A stretch of DNA of 64,000 bases, from contig JAZGTN010000007.1 in assembly GCA_037783415.1 (NCBI GenBank), positions 5,539,501-5,603,500 of the forward strand, given 5' to 3'. The DNA is from Leptasterias polaris (taxonomy: Eukaryota; Echinodermata; Asteroidea; Forcipulatida; Asteriidae). Numbering within the stretch: position 1 is the first letter of the stretch; every line of letters starts with the position of its first letter. Under the pieces are notes generated by a model. It was given only the letters and a program-made list of their open reading frames with translations, did not search any database and was not told where the DNA came from. The translations under genes were made by a program, and so were the position numbers. Of this stretch, positions 42,801-52,239 are shown in pieces.

Positions 42801-44933
42801 CACAGCCTGATCGAAGAAACCATTAAAATCTTGCATTTCATGGAGATTGCACTGTATGATTTGTTAGCAACTTTTGGTTTGAAGAAATAAGAAAACACAT
42901 CTTAAATTTTGTTCAGCTGTTAATTTTTATGACTCTTCAAATTGACGTGGAAATTATGCCACAACAAGAAAAACAAATTCCATGTATGACAAGTGTAGAA
43001 TTCCCTGCCAGAAAGGCCCTAGATGTACAAGGTCAATCTTTTTGTGAACAAAAGTTACACGGCCTATGGTTAATTTCTGTGAAAGAAAGTAAAGAACAAC
43101 AACAAAATGCTCCAATCCTGCTCTCTTTGGGGGGGCTTTTGTGTGCTCGGGTTTATTGAAATTTAAAAGCAGTTTTTCGTCCAATCACTGTAAACCTTTT
43201 GTGATTGAATTTATTAACAACAATGTCTTGGTGTTGAGGAAGTGTTTTTTTTTTACAGAAATTTTTTGGGCTTCAAAAGGGGGTTTCCCCGAAATGGTTG
43301 CCAGAATTGTGCAATTGTTCACCTGGCCTCACTGGAGCTGCCAGAAATACAGGCAGTTTGAATCCTTTGTAAAGGGGGCCATTCAGAATAATCTTTGTTA
43401 AACAAATCTTGACACTTTTTTGACCTTGTTTTGAGGAAGCGTGGTTTCTTGTAGAGATCATCTTGGCTATAAAAAGGGGTTTCTCCAAAAAGGTTGCCAG
43501 AATTGCGCAATTGTTCATCTGGCCTTTTGAACTCACTGGAGCTGCCAGAAATACAGGCAGTTTGAAACCTTTGTAAAGGGGGCCATTCAGAACAATCTTT
43601 GTTAAAAAGTTTTGACACTTTTTTGACCTTGTTTTGAGGAAGCGTTGTTTCTTGCAGGGATCTTCTTGGCTTCAAAAAGGGGTTTCTCTGAAAAGTTTGC
43701 CAGATTTTGTTTAACTGCATGGAGCTGCCAGAAATAAAGGCAGTTTGAATACTTTGTAAGGGGGGCCATTCAGAACAAAACATGGTTCAAAATCCTCGAA
43801 ATTTGTTCGATTTTGTTTTCAGGAAGGGCTCTTTCTTGCAGAGTTCTTCTAAGCTTCAAAAGGGGTTTCCCATAAATGGTTGCAAAAATTGCACAATTGA
43901 TCACCTAGCCTTTTGTTAACTCACTGGGGCTGCCAGAAATACAGGCAGTTTGAAACCTTTGTAAGGGGGAATTCAGAATAATCTTTGTTACAAAATCTTG
44001 AAACTTGTTTGACTTTGTTTTGAGGAAGCGTGGTCTCTTGCAGAGATTCTTAGCTTCAAAAAGGGTTTCCCATAAATGGTTGTTAAAATTGCACAATTGA
44101 TTATCTGGCTTTTTTTACCCACTGGAGCTGCTAGAAATACAGGCAGTTTGAATCCTCTGTAAGGGGGGACATTCAGAATGAACCATGGTTAAAAATCCTC
44201 GAAATCTGTTGGATTTTGTTTTGAGGAAGGGCTCTCTTGGCTTCAGAAGGGGTTTCCCAGAAATGGTTGCCAGAATTTGCACAATTGATCACCTGCTGAC
44301 CTTTTTGAACTCACTTCACATTTCTTATCGTGCACATTCTCATTAAACACAGAACCTTTCATAGTTAACAATGCTTTCTCATCACATTTCAAGGGTTGCC
44401 CTTAACTTTGTCAGTGACTATCCAGCAGGACAATTAGCTTGCTGTTTCATTAGTCCACCAGCTTTTTTCACTGGTCCATTTTTCAAAATAAATGGGGATG
44501 ATTTCCAACACTGACCTAGCCAGCCGGACTTTTTCGGGTGAATTTGACAGGTCCTCTGGTGTTTTTCTTCATCCTCTCTTCCTAGTGCAGCCTTCAATAA
44601 TTGAAGATGTACGCACTGCCAGACGCACCGGGGCGAACCCTTTCTCTTAGCGATAAGTGTGTACTGGGGTCTTTTACATGCGTTGATAGTTTTTATAACA
44701 CATGGGACCTACAGCTTTACGTCCCACCCGAAGTACGGAGCAATAATGGTTAAAGTGTCTTGCCTAATGACACAAGTGTCGAGACTGGGACTCAAATCCA
44801 CACTCTCTGATCAGAAACACCAAGACTTGAGTCCAGTGCACTTGACCGCTCGGTAACTGGTTTACGCACAAGTTGCAATGCATTAATTTGAATTACATTT
44901 TGTTTTGTTTTTGTTACGCAGGATGACTACTAG
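33822..44933 (+). CDS. Array gene 4: type II membrane protein with His-Pro-Asp-Gly repeats
   Basis: Exons 33822-33905, 35969-36157, 37950-38178, 39291-39349 and 44922-44933 give 190 residues (phases 0, 0, 1, 0). Exon 1 starts MVKLTVAPPELYGKETAKKL and ends AVEIP, the copy most like ITM2/BRI N termini together with gene 5. Residues 47-69 are the membrane span (LAVGGAVLGLYL); the outer part has two cysteines (QCHDWGPNCAM). Exon 3 is His/Gly-rich, with HPDGLHPDGHHPDGD and a serine run (SSSSSSSEE). Exon 4 is EHPEGHPDERPDPPPEAPIP. The last exon encodes only DDY and a stop after a strong pyrimidine tract; it is the weakest part of the model because intron 4 is 5.6 kb. No BRICHOS domain is found. Introns hold many transposons. 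Confidence 0.72.
34421..34998 (+). repeat. 362-bp duplication in gene 4 intron 1
   Basis: AACAGGCCACCAATTCTTCA through GGATGCGGCCTCAGAAAAGG and GACGATCAACTGGTATTTTT occurs at about 34421-34665 and again at 34783-34990, differing by indels in A/T runs. Between them GACGATCAACTGGTATT has an inverse partner at 34683-34699, so a hairpin of about 25 bp per arm lies at 34635-34705. Confidence 0.85.
35359..35724 (+). mobile_element. tRNA-derived SINE, family A, near full length
   Basis: The head GGCGTGTCGTGGCCGAGCGG is a Leu/Ser-type tRNA start (A box TGGCCGAGCGG), with the B box GGTTCGAGTCC about 60 bp on. The body has CTTGTGTCCCTGAGCAAGAC. The 3' tail is TGAAATGCGCTATATAAGAA then CTGGTT(ATT)n. 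The tail matches the LINE remnant at 36365-36652. Confidence 0.85.
36365..36652 (+). mobile_element. LINE remnant in gene 4 intron 2
   Basis: Positions 36365-36508 translate to PVLTRSYGERSFTHTASTLR, NNLPEHLKNIDSIDKFKIAL and KTHLFNS then a stop, the C-terminal signature of CR1/L2-like ORF2 proteins. The tail GTTATGCGCTATATAAAAAT and (ATT)n follows. The element is 5'-truncated. Confidence 0.8.
37020..37660. other. Unexplained part of gene 4 intron 2
   Basis: No gene is supported. Two related stretches contain GGACTTG, GTTTGTGGATTGGTCTTGGG or TTGTGGATTGTTCTTGGGAA, CCCCCAGAAGCC or CCCCCAAAAGCC and GTCAAG (37320-37420 and 37465-37565), an imperfect direct duplication. AATTGAATTAAATTG near 37678 resembles a retroelement tail. 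Confidence 0.5.
38381..38548. repeat. Foldback repeat in gene 4 intron 3
   Basis: GCGGCGGTACCTGGGTGGTA and CTGCGCTGCCTAGCGAC are matched in inverse by GTCGCTAGGCAGCG, TAGTACCACCCAGGTACCAC. Arms are about 42 bp with few mismatches. Confidence 0.8.
38899..39004 (+). mobile_element. tRNA-derived SINE, family B
   Basis: GGGCTAGATAGCTCAGTTGG, TAGAGC, CCGGCACGTCAATCCGG, GGTTCAAATCCCGC and TCTAGTC form a full cloverleaf: the 7-bp acceptor GGCTAGA/TCTAGTC pairs with one G-T. The base before the would-be GTC anticodon is C rather than the usual T, and a family-specific tail (TTGTTCAACCCAAAATT) follows with other copies at 2817 and 7767. I therefore call it a SINE, with a real tRNA as the less likely alternative. 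Confidence 0.75.
39379..40350. mobile_element. TIR element with GAGCAAGTTCGAGTGCGCAC ends
   Basis: Left end GAGCAAGTTCGAGTGCGCAC, right end GTGCGCACTCGAACTTGCTC, exact inverses. Internal GGTCGACC and GTTGACTA motifs repeat near both ends. It starts about 29 bp after the 5' splice site of gene 4 exon 4 and contains the nested element at 39537-40152. Confidence 0.85.
39537..40152 (+). mobile_element. 0.62-kb TIR element with GGGTTCTGCCCAGG ends
   Basis: Begins CAGGGTTCTGCCCAGGATTT and ends CCGTGGGCAGAACCCTG. It is nearly identical to 61585-62204; a 308-bp internally deleted relative is at 59632-59939. The element contains GTTTTCCAGCACCGACCACC near its end. It is nested in the element at 39379. 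Confidence 0.85.
40505..41078 (+). mobile_element. SINE family A copy with an inserted segment
   Basis: Head GGCATGTCATGGCCGATTGG, B-box region GTAGGTTTGAGTTCAGGTC, body GGATGGGACGTTAAGCTGTA, tail AATAAAAACTAGTTATTATT. Positions 40798-40925 are a separate repeat also found in reverse at 57362-57492 (TTCTGTGTGCACAAAACTTG). Confidence 0.7.
41143..41511 (-). mobile_element. TTAA-family MITE, reverse
   Basis: Starts TTAAAGGTATTACCGGTATA and ends GTGTACAGGGCCTTTAA; the interior is the reverse complement of 24748-25103. It shares its terminal TTAA with the next element. Confidence 0.75.
41508..41900 (+). mobile_element. TTAA-family MITE, back to back
   Basis: Starts TTAAAGGGAAGGTATACGTT at the TTAA that closes the previous element and carries the GAGAAACGTTTCTGTCAGAA hairpin and TTTTCACAGG. 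The right end has decayed near 41885. Confidence 0.7.
42010..42237 (+). mobile_element. 228-bp MITE, ATAGATAG ends
   Basis: Begins ATAGATAGGTTGCAATATGA and ends TACTGGGAACTATCTAT. It is close to 60987-61214 and the inverse of 30779-31006. Confidence 0.85.
42458..42600. repeat. Foldback element with GACCAATCACAGCC arms
   Basis: CTTAAGCCCCGCC, TTGACCAATCACAGCCGCGA and TGATCACCAT on the left face ATGGTGATCA, TCGTGGCTGTGATTGGTCAA and GGCGGGGCTTAA on the right. The arms are about 60 bp. Confidence 0.85.
43245..44310 (+). repeat. About 200-bp tandem array, five to six units
   Basis: Units carry GGGGTTTCCC, GGAGCTGCCAGAAATACAGG (near 43336, 43538, 43721, 43927 and 44125), GGGGGCCATTCAGAA and TTTTGTTTTGAGGAAG. 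Spacing is about 180-205 bp. Open frames on the - strand run through two or three units (for example 43319-43783) and are a by-product of the repeat. The array lies in gene 4 intron 4. Confidence 0.85.
44610..44855 (-). mobile_element. SINE family A fragment
   Basis: On the - strand, CGAGCGGTCAAGTGCACTGG, the B-box region GGATTTGAGTCCCAGTCTCG and GTGGGACGTAAAGCTGTAGG match the family. It is more diverged than the copy at 35359 and lacks the (ATT)n tail. Confidence 0.7.
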
Positions 44934-45177
44934 GATCTGCTAGAGGATGATGGAGCCACAGTGGCGGTCATCCGCTGGATAAATCATTGGATTAAGTTTC
45001 TCCAGAAACGGCACCATAAATGTTCATCCACAGTGGTGTGTAGGGATTGGAAACGTTTTTCATAATGGCTTAGCAATTTTACATTAAGGTTAGGGGTTAG
45101 CTCCATTAAAGAAAGAAGCTAAAATGAAACATCCTTTTTCGTCTACCAACTAACACCTGTTATCTCCATGTAAATCC

Positions 45178-45762
45178 TTTTCCAAACATTGGACTTAATT
45201 GGATCATGCACAAACCAGTAGGGCTCCTGAATGCCCCAGGCAGATTAACTGCTCATCCATTAAGTTTAAAGACCCAAGTAATTCAATGTAAACACACACA
45301 CTCTGTGAAAAGGATGTAAACTTTCCGAGTTGTTGTGGTCAAACTCAGAAATTCTTCAATGGAACTTTCCCGTAACGTCTTATGCAAGTCAATGGAAATA
45401 AGTCCTCTGTAGCTCGCTGCCGTATAGAGGGTCTACATTTGGTGAGGATGCTATTGATCACTTTTTTTTTATAAAGATACACTTTAAAAACTCCCTAATC
45501 AGAATGGACGAAGATTTCGGGTCCCAGGAGACCTAACCCATTTGTTGGTCAGGCTGATCCCATGACGGGAATGCTCCATTGAAGAATTTCCGAGTTTGGT
45601 CACCAAAACTCGAAAAGTTGACATCCTTTTCGCAGAGTGGGTGTGTTTACATTGCATTACTAGGGTCATTAAACTTAATGGATGAGCAGTTAATCTGCCT
45701 GGGGCAGTCAGCAGCCCTACTGGTTTGTGCATTGTCCAATTAACTCCACTGTTTGGAAATGG
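45178..45762. mobile_element. Large foldback element, arms about 200 bp
   Basis: CATGCACAAACCAGTAGGGC, GGCAGATTAACTGCTCATCC and AATTCTTCAATGGAA on the left occur as inverses on the right (CCATTGAAGAATTTCCGAG, GGATGAGCAGTTAATCTGCC, CCTACTGGTTTGTGCAT). The arms differ by substitutions and small indels, so the element is older than the one at 11464. Confidence 0.8.
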
Positions 45763-46621
45763 AATTACATGCAGATCAGGTGTAAGTTACCAGACAAAAA
45801 GAATCACTTTCCTGTAATGCATAGTAATTGGTCTAAAGAGGACTAACTAACCCGGATTATGCACTCGGTCTGACCCATTTCTGGGTCATTTTGACACAGA
45901 TCTTGGGTCATGTTGACCCCAAAATGGGTCAGGGCCCACGGTGCTCAGATCTGGATCAATTTTGACCTGCCACGCACAACTCTCGGCCAATGATAGGTCT
46001 TCCTTGACCTCAGTGAGGGCGCTCTTTGGGCTTGTGACTCTACATGCAAAGTGGTCTATTATTGAAAAAAATCCACTCAATGAAATTTGTTTTGCTGACC
46101 GTCGTCCAAAAGACTTTTACACACAAACAAAAACAAAAACGTCCTTCAAAGTAAAAGTTTTTTATACAGCTGAGTTTTTATATAGCAGAGTGGCCTTATT
46201 AATCATGGTAAGTTTTTATGATGGTGATTTAGAAGCGTATAGTACATATGTGCCAACTGTTCAGATTTAAAAGGAATTGTCCAGATTTATGAGATTACAG
46301 ACCGCAACAAATCAGAACATTCCTATTTCTGACAAGAAACAGCAGTGAACACCAGTTCTAGCAAGAGAGGGTGCCATTTGCTTGCGACACTAGAGAATGC
46401 CTTATCGGGTACAGTGATTGTTGTACAGTGATTGTTGTACATTGTTTTAAATACATACATCATTTGTATGTGTACATGAAATAAGCTTTACACGCACGAC
46501 TTCTCTTGCATTGCTATCTGTGGACTCGTAAAACTGGTGTTCCTTTAAGGTACTGAAATTTCAATGTTGGCAGGTATGCATGTAGTGCGCATAGAATATT
46601 TTAATATTTTAATATTCGAAG

Positions 46622-47153
46622 TATGGACTGTGCAAGTCTTGCGTATTCGAACTTCCAACTTTCGGGACTTTGAGTTTTACATGTGCACAATTCTGTTTCT
46701 TTAAATACTTTTGTTTAACGTGGTTTGATTTTATATTGTTGGGAAATTATAAACATTTAGCTATGAAATATTTGAAAGTAAAACATATTTAACAAACCAA
46801 GAAAGAAAACTTGACCATTGTTTCCAATTAAGAATTTTGCCCAACTGACGTCCATGTTATCAGTAGAACTTTTGTAATGGTCGGTCGCACAAATTCAGGC
46901 ATGATTGGCAAATGGGGTTTCCAAAAAATTACCATCCAAGTTTTTATTTTGTTTCAATGTTAATTTTAACAAATTTGTATTGTATCAGAATTTTAACTGT
47001 GTTTATATCATAATGCCAGGGGTGTTTTGATTTTCAAGAATTTTGTAAAACTAGAATTTAATAAGATTTTATTTCATAGAAAAATATGGTCTTCGTTCAA
47101 GGAGTTTTCTCGTTACGCGTTTTCTTCGATAAGCGCGAGACTTACACAGTCTA
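46622..47153. mobile_element. Diverged GACTGTGCAAGTC transposon
   Basis: Left end TGGACTGTGCAAGTCTTGCG, right end GCGCGAGACTTACACAGTCTA. It is the same family as 8335-9043 and 21312-22027 but shorter and more diverged. Confidence 0.75.
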
Positions 47154-47363
47154 TTGTTTTATTTTTTACACTTTATATTTAAAAAAAACTATATATCAAA
47201 GAACATATTTAGGACTGGATCCCATGCTTATTTATATATTCCCTAAAAATATATTTCTTTGTAAATATAATAAAGTCAAACTTGAAAGAAGCAATGCTGC
47301 ACCTAAAACAATACTTGTAACTTGCTTTGGTAGCGGGGGCAGATAGGGTAAATATTGGGGGAA

Positions 47364-47536
47364 TAGACCTTATGCATTGACGTCACCAAGCCGCCATCTT
47401 AGAGGTAAACTGATGACGAAACAATGGAAACGCGCTGATTTGTACGCGCGGCGCACAGGACTGACCAATGAACATCTTCCTTTTGACCTCTAGGCGAGGG
47501 CGCCCTACTCAAATGACGTCATATGCATAAGGTCTA
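47364..47536 (+). mobile_element. TGACGTCA MITE downstream of gene 4
   Basis: Nearly identical to 4841-5013 and 15409-15581, with intact TAGACCTTATGCATTGACGT and inverse ends. (ATT)n follows it at 47548. Confidence 0.85.
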
Positions 47537-48024
47537 TTGTGCCTTTGATTATTATTATTATTATTATTATTATTATGCATTTAGATACGCTATTCATAGT
47601 ATAACTATATCACAGCGTTTACAATAGTAATGAGCAATATATCAACAAAATCATTAATACGTTATATAAACCAAAACAACAACAATTAACACATCAATTA
47701 GGAAAAAGGTATGTTTTTAGGATCTTCTTTGATGGTACAAACATGGAATTTGGCACACATTCAGAGTAGAGTATGTCATGAAAAAGATATCTGGCTATAG
47801 GGCCATCGAAGACTTGTCCTTTGAAAAAAATAAATACATATAGGCTTAGTTAGAAGCATTTTTTATAAATCTCAAAATGGCTACCGTCACTTGTGATTCT
47901 ACCAAGCTTTCAAGTTTTGACAAGTCACTTGTTATTATTACAAGTTACTCCTTGTTAGCTAAATATTATTGTATTGTAAGCAAATCAAATATCCGATGTC
48001 TTTCATTATCTATTAATAGATTCC

Positions 48025-48269
48025 CACTCTAAAAACTTCCTGGGTCAGACTTGACCCGGTTCACCGGGTCCCTTGGGCGTCTGACCCATTTTGGGTCAAT
48101 CTGACCCATTTTGGGCCAATCTGACCCATTTTGGGTCAATCTTACCTGGAATCTGTGTCAAAATGTAACTGGTATTGAATCCGAACTTTAAAACATTTTA
48201 AAACCAGTTTCGGGGTCCCGAGCCTGACCCACAAATGAGTCAATTCTGACCTAGGAATTTTAAGAGTGA
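48025..48269. mobile_element. Small TIR element with TGACCCATTTTGGGTCAATC repeats
   Basis: Begins CACTCTAAAAACTTCCTGGG and ends CCTAGGAATTTTAAGAGTG. Inside, a 20-bp unit TGACCCATTTTGGGTCAATC is repeated about three times, itself partly palindromic (GACCCATTTTGGGTC). A related remnant is at 45865-45945. Confidence 0.8.
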
Positions 48270-48440
48270 TAAAGGGATGGTACATCATTGGTTTTTGGAA
48301 GAGTGCATTCATTCAAATCCTCTAGATTTCAAGAAACATATCAAAAAGGGATGGTACATCAATCTTCTAGTTTTCAAGACACATAAAGGAATTAATGGTA
48401 GATCATTGGTTTTTGACACAAAATGTACATTTTTCCATAT
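48270..48440 (+). repeat. Reverse copies of the 29266 minisatellite
   Basis: AAAGGGATGGTACATCATTG, TTTTTGGAAGAGTGCATTCA and AATCCTCTAGATTTCAAGAA are the reverse complement of units at 29266-30310, about two units. Confidence 0.7.
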
Positions 48441-48510
48441 GGCCTCATGTAGTATCTTGCCCGTCAAGAAATGCATAAGAATACAAGGTCACAATTTCTG
48501 TAAACATGTT

Positions 48511-48867
48511 TGGTAATTATCAAAGACCAGTATTGTCACTCGGTGTATCCCAACATATGCATATCATAACAAACCTGTGAAAATTTGGGCTGAATCGGTC
48601 ATCGAAGTTGCAAGAAAATAAAGAAAGAAAAAACACCCTTGTTGCACAATTTTGTGTGCTTTCAGATGCTAATAAAAGGCTTCATGCATGAAGTCTTTTA
48701 TTATTTTAGTGAGAAGTTACCCTCTTTCTCAAAAACTACGTTACTTCAGAGGGAGTGGTTTCTCACAATGTTTTATACTATCAACAGCTCTCCGTTGCTC
48801 GTTACCAAGTAAGTTTTTATGCTAATATATATTTTGAGTAATTACCAAACGTGTTCAGTGCCTTTAA
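48511..48867 (-). mobile_element. TTAA-family MITE, reverse
   Basis: Ends CAAACGTGTTCAGTGCCTTTAA. The interior matches in inverse 63687-64000 almost base for base, including GCTTCATGCATGAAG. The left end is degraded. Confidence 0.75.
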
Positions 48868-49630
48868 GGCTGAAAGCTTACAGACTATGAAGTTCACACT
48901 CTGGAAACATTATTTTGTCTCTGGGAAACGAAGTCAGAATCGAGAAAACTGCATCTGATAACCTAAAAACAAAAACACAACAGCTGAATTCGGGTGTTAT
49001 CGAAATTAAGGACAATGTGTTTACATGCTGAAATTGTCCACTGTCCTCTCCTGACTCGCACAAGGAAGTAAGCCCAAAGTGTCATTGGTTGTTATTTCAT
49101 GGTTACGGTTGATCACACAAAACATGAAGACTGTCTGCAACTATAATTAGTATATAGGTCAGCTCGACCACGCGTTGGTAGAATTAATATCGAATTTCTT
49201 TGCATTTTATTTTAGGGGAATACAGGGGAAATGTAAACGATTGCAACAGCATGATGCATGTGCCTAAGGGGGGTAGTCGCACTATCAGCGATCAATTTCC
49301 CTGAAGACCACTGTATAGAAACGTCGCGGTGTTGTGACACCTGTTCATTTTATAGAGCCAACCGCAAATCTTCTGAGAGATGCTGTCATGACAGCCAACC
49401 TCCTCCGGTTATTTTTTGTATTGCGGCAAAAATATCTTTTTTTATAAAGGAGATACTGCCTTCTCCACCCCAACTCATTAATAAATCTATCTTTTACTCG
49501 GAACATTTTTGTGGTTTCGTTTGTGGTTCATTAGCCTCATGTCTGAAGACAGCTTCATTAAAATGACAGTTGAAACCCACTTCATTTTAAAGAGCGGCCT
49601 ACGTCACTCATTATTCAATAAATAGAGTCC

Positions 49631-49974
49631 TTAAAGGGTGTGTACAACATTTGTAATTGCCAAAGACCTGTATCCACAATTGATGTGACCGTAACATAAT
49701 AATACATGAAATAACAAGCCTGTGAATTAAGCTCAATCGGTCTTCGGAGTCATGAGAAAGCAGTGAAAACCCCCATTATTATGTTTTAACTTTTTTTCAA
49801 ACATCGGATTTTATCCTGTTTTACTCATTTCCTAAAAACTATGGTAGGCCTATTTCAAGCAAAACTATTTTAAGGGAAGTTTTCCACCATGACCATCTTT
49901 ATACCATGTAAGTTATGTGCAAATCTTTGAACATTTATAATTTCAATCTTACCATTGTAGTACACGCCCTTTAA
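49631..49974 (-). mobile_element. TTAA-family MITE, reverse
   Basis: TTAAAGGGTGTGTACAACAT to TACACGCCCTTTAA, with TTTCAAGCAAAACTATTTTA and ACCATGTAAGTTATGTGC inside. It is a diverged copy of 24748-25103. Confidence 0.7.
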
Positions 49975-50486
49975 TATGCAATTTGAAACATTGAAGAATT
50001 TCTGCCCCAGTCAAAAGATCAAGTTCAATGCCGTTTTGTTTGAATATCATCAACATTCAGAAATGAACTGAAAATTCTCTGTACAGAAAAATGTACAGAC
50101 CATTATTTGAGACGTCATTGAACATTTTAGAATGTTGATAATAATTGCGCTTTCAAGTGTATCAAACACAGTGGCATTTCACACCACTTTAAAATGACGT
50201 TACAGACTTGTAATTTTCCTCATTTTCATGTTATCTATTGGTAAATGAGTGCATCACAAAACCGAACTTGGCCTTGTAGCCCCTCTTTAATCACGATGGT
50301 CTGGTTGAATCTTGTTTTGTAATTTTTAAGTACGATCAACGTAAAATGAATACCAAGTCGAAGTTTTAGGAATTCACATGGTGACCGATTTGTTGGTGCA
50401 TGCTGGGCGAAATTATTTTGCCGCCTTTTCTCCGGGGTTGGGAGAACTGGGCAAAAGGTTATAATATAGGCCTTTGGACTTTGTTG

Positions 50487-50488
<2 letters not shown>

Positions 50489-50538
<50 letters not shown>

Positions 50539-51100
50539 TATTCAGCCAACACACAACGATACAAAACAATACAAAAATACTTCCAGATGGGCTAGGAGAA
50601 ACAAAAGCAAAGTAATTACTGCGGTCCGTGGACCTGCTGCCCCACATCTGGTTGTAAACAAGTAGAGTAAAAAGTATATAACAATTTATGTGAAAAATAA
50701 AATATAATAAATTAACTATAAATAAACATATGTACATGTACATCAAAGGTTAACATTTTAAACAAAACATTAAAAGCATGAATTATGTTGGAGTAAAACC
50801 AGTTTTTAAGAGTGAAAACAGGAAAACTGAAGAACATTTTGATATGAAATTACAATGCACAAGGCATCTCAGTAAAGAATGTGAAAGCATTGATGAAACC
50901 TACGAGAAATGGGCATTATAGCATTGAATATGAATCAAGGTATTAAATAATATATAATTGAATCACTTAATAGGTAAATAAGCGAAGAAATTAGCAAGTA
51001 CATGTAAAATGTAAAAAATAAATAAATTCAAACAAATAAATAAATGACTAATATATTGATAAAAACATAAATAAATAAATAAATAATACTGTACGTGTTG
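50489..51100 (-). mobile_element. Probable LINE or SINE 3' tail region
   Basis: An (ATT)n run of about 50 bp at 50489-50540 is followed by CAGCCAACACACAACGATAC and ACTGCGGTCCGTGGACCTGC. On the - strand this reads as a 3' untranslated region running into AATAATAAT, the usual retroelement tail. No ORF2 sequence could be recognised. Much of the rest is AT-rich with AAATAAAT runs. Confidence 0.4.
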
Positions 51101-51378
51101 AAATATAGAAGAAATTAATGAAATAAGGATATAACAAAGAGACAAGTTAAGAAATATTACACTGTAGCTACACTATCTTCATGCTTCAGAGCTTTTAAAA
51201 ATGATGGCAGAGAAGTTAAAATGGTACTATTGCGAAATTCGACTGGCAGAGCTGAGTAATTAAGTAATTAATCATTACTGTTTTAAAGTTGATCTTCGTA
51301 GAAGACAGGAAAAAAGGGTCTCGGTCTAGGAAAAGTGCGCATGCGATTACAACTATATAGACACGGGCTTGCCTTGGA

Positions 51379-52239
51379 TGTCAGACACTTCGTACCTTTA
51401 CCTTTTCGTACCCGGGACACTTCGTACCTTCGAGACACTTCGTACCTTGGCAAAGCTGGTCGCTTCGTACCGTCGGCTGAGTCACTAATTCGTACCGTCA
51501 GTCGAAAAAGTTGGGAAGGTAGTGCATTCTGCTCTACCAGACAGGCTCCTAGTGGATGATACCCATGCCTACATCCTTACGGACTGTGAAGGGGGTAACC
51601 CTGTTTCAGCCCCAGGAGTAGGAGGCAACGTGCCCCTGGTGTCAATTGATTTGGGTCGATAGCCCAAATCAGTTATGTGTAGCCCTCACCTTGAGTGGCC
51701 GTCCGTGGCCTTGTGAGTTGGGCGACATCTCATAAAATAAAAAAAGTCGAGTCACTTCGTACCGTCGGCCCTCTAATGTTGGGGCCCTATACCATTGGAT
51801 GTCAGTAAAAATGTCATCCTAATTAACTGTTATTAACTGTTCTTTCGACAAAACTAATTACAACTTATTTATCAATATTAATTGAATACGTTATAAGAAA
51901 AACCAAAATATTTTCTTCTTGTTCGTTTTAATATTTTAGATAATTTATTATTATATATATATTTTTTTTTACAATTGATCATTTCGACAGCAATTGTTAT
52001 TTATTAAAAATAATTATTTTCAATTTAAATAAATTGATGTCTGTATAGTTGTTCGGTCATTAAAAACCATAATCAGTTCAAGGTACGAAAGGTACGAAGT
52101 GTCTTGTATGAAGGTACGAAGTGACTCGGCTCACGGTATGAAGTGTCCAGGGTACGAAGTGTCCAAAGTCACTTCGTACCTTGTAAAAGGTACGAAGTGT
52201 CCCAGGTACGAAAAGGTAAATGTACGAAGTGTCCTGACA
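51379..52239. mobile_element. TIR element with about 14 TTCGTACC motifs
   Basis: Left end TGTCAGACACTTCGTACCTT, right end GGTACGAAAAGGTAAA then TGTACGAAGTGTCCTGACA. TTCGTACC repeats six times in the first 120 bp; GGTACGAA repeats in inverse in the last 170 bp. The middle (about 51545-51730) contains a different repeat with TTCAGCCCCAGGAGTAGGAG. CACGGGCTTG occurs just outside both ends. Confidence 0.8.

Noticed and set aside
43319..43783. 154-codon open frame on the - strand with internal repeats (SEWPPLQ, CISGSS)
   Set aside because: It runs through the 200-bp satellite; other units break the frame, and no start context or splice signals support it.
50400..50665. Poly-Tyr/poly-Leu open frames
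   Set aside because: These are translations of the (ATT)n microsatellite.
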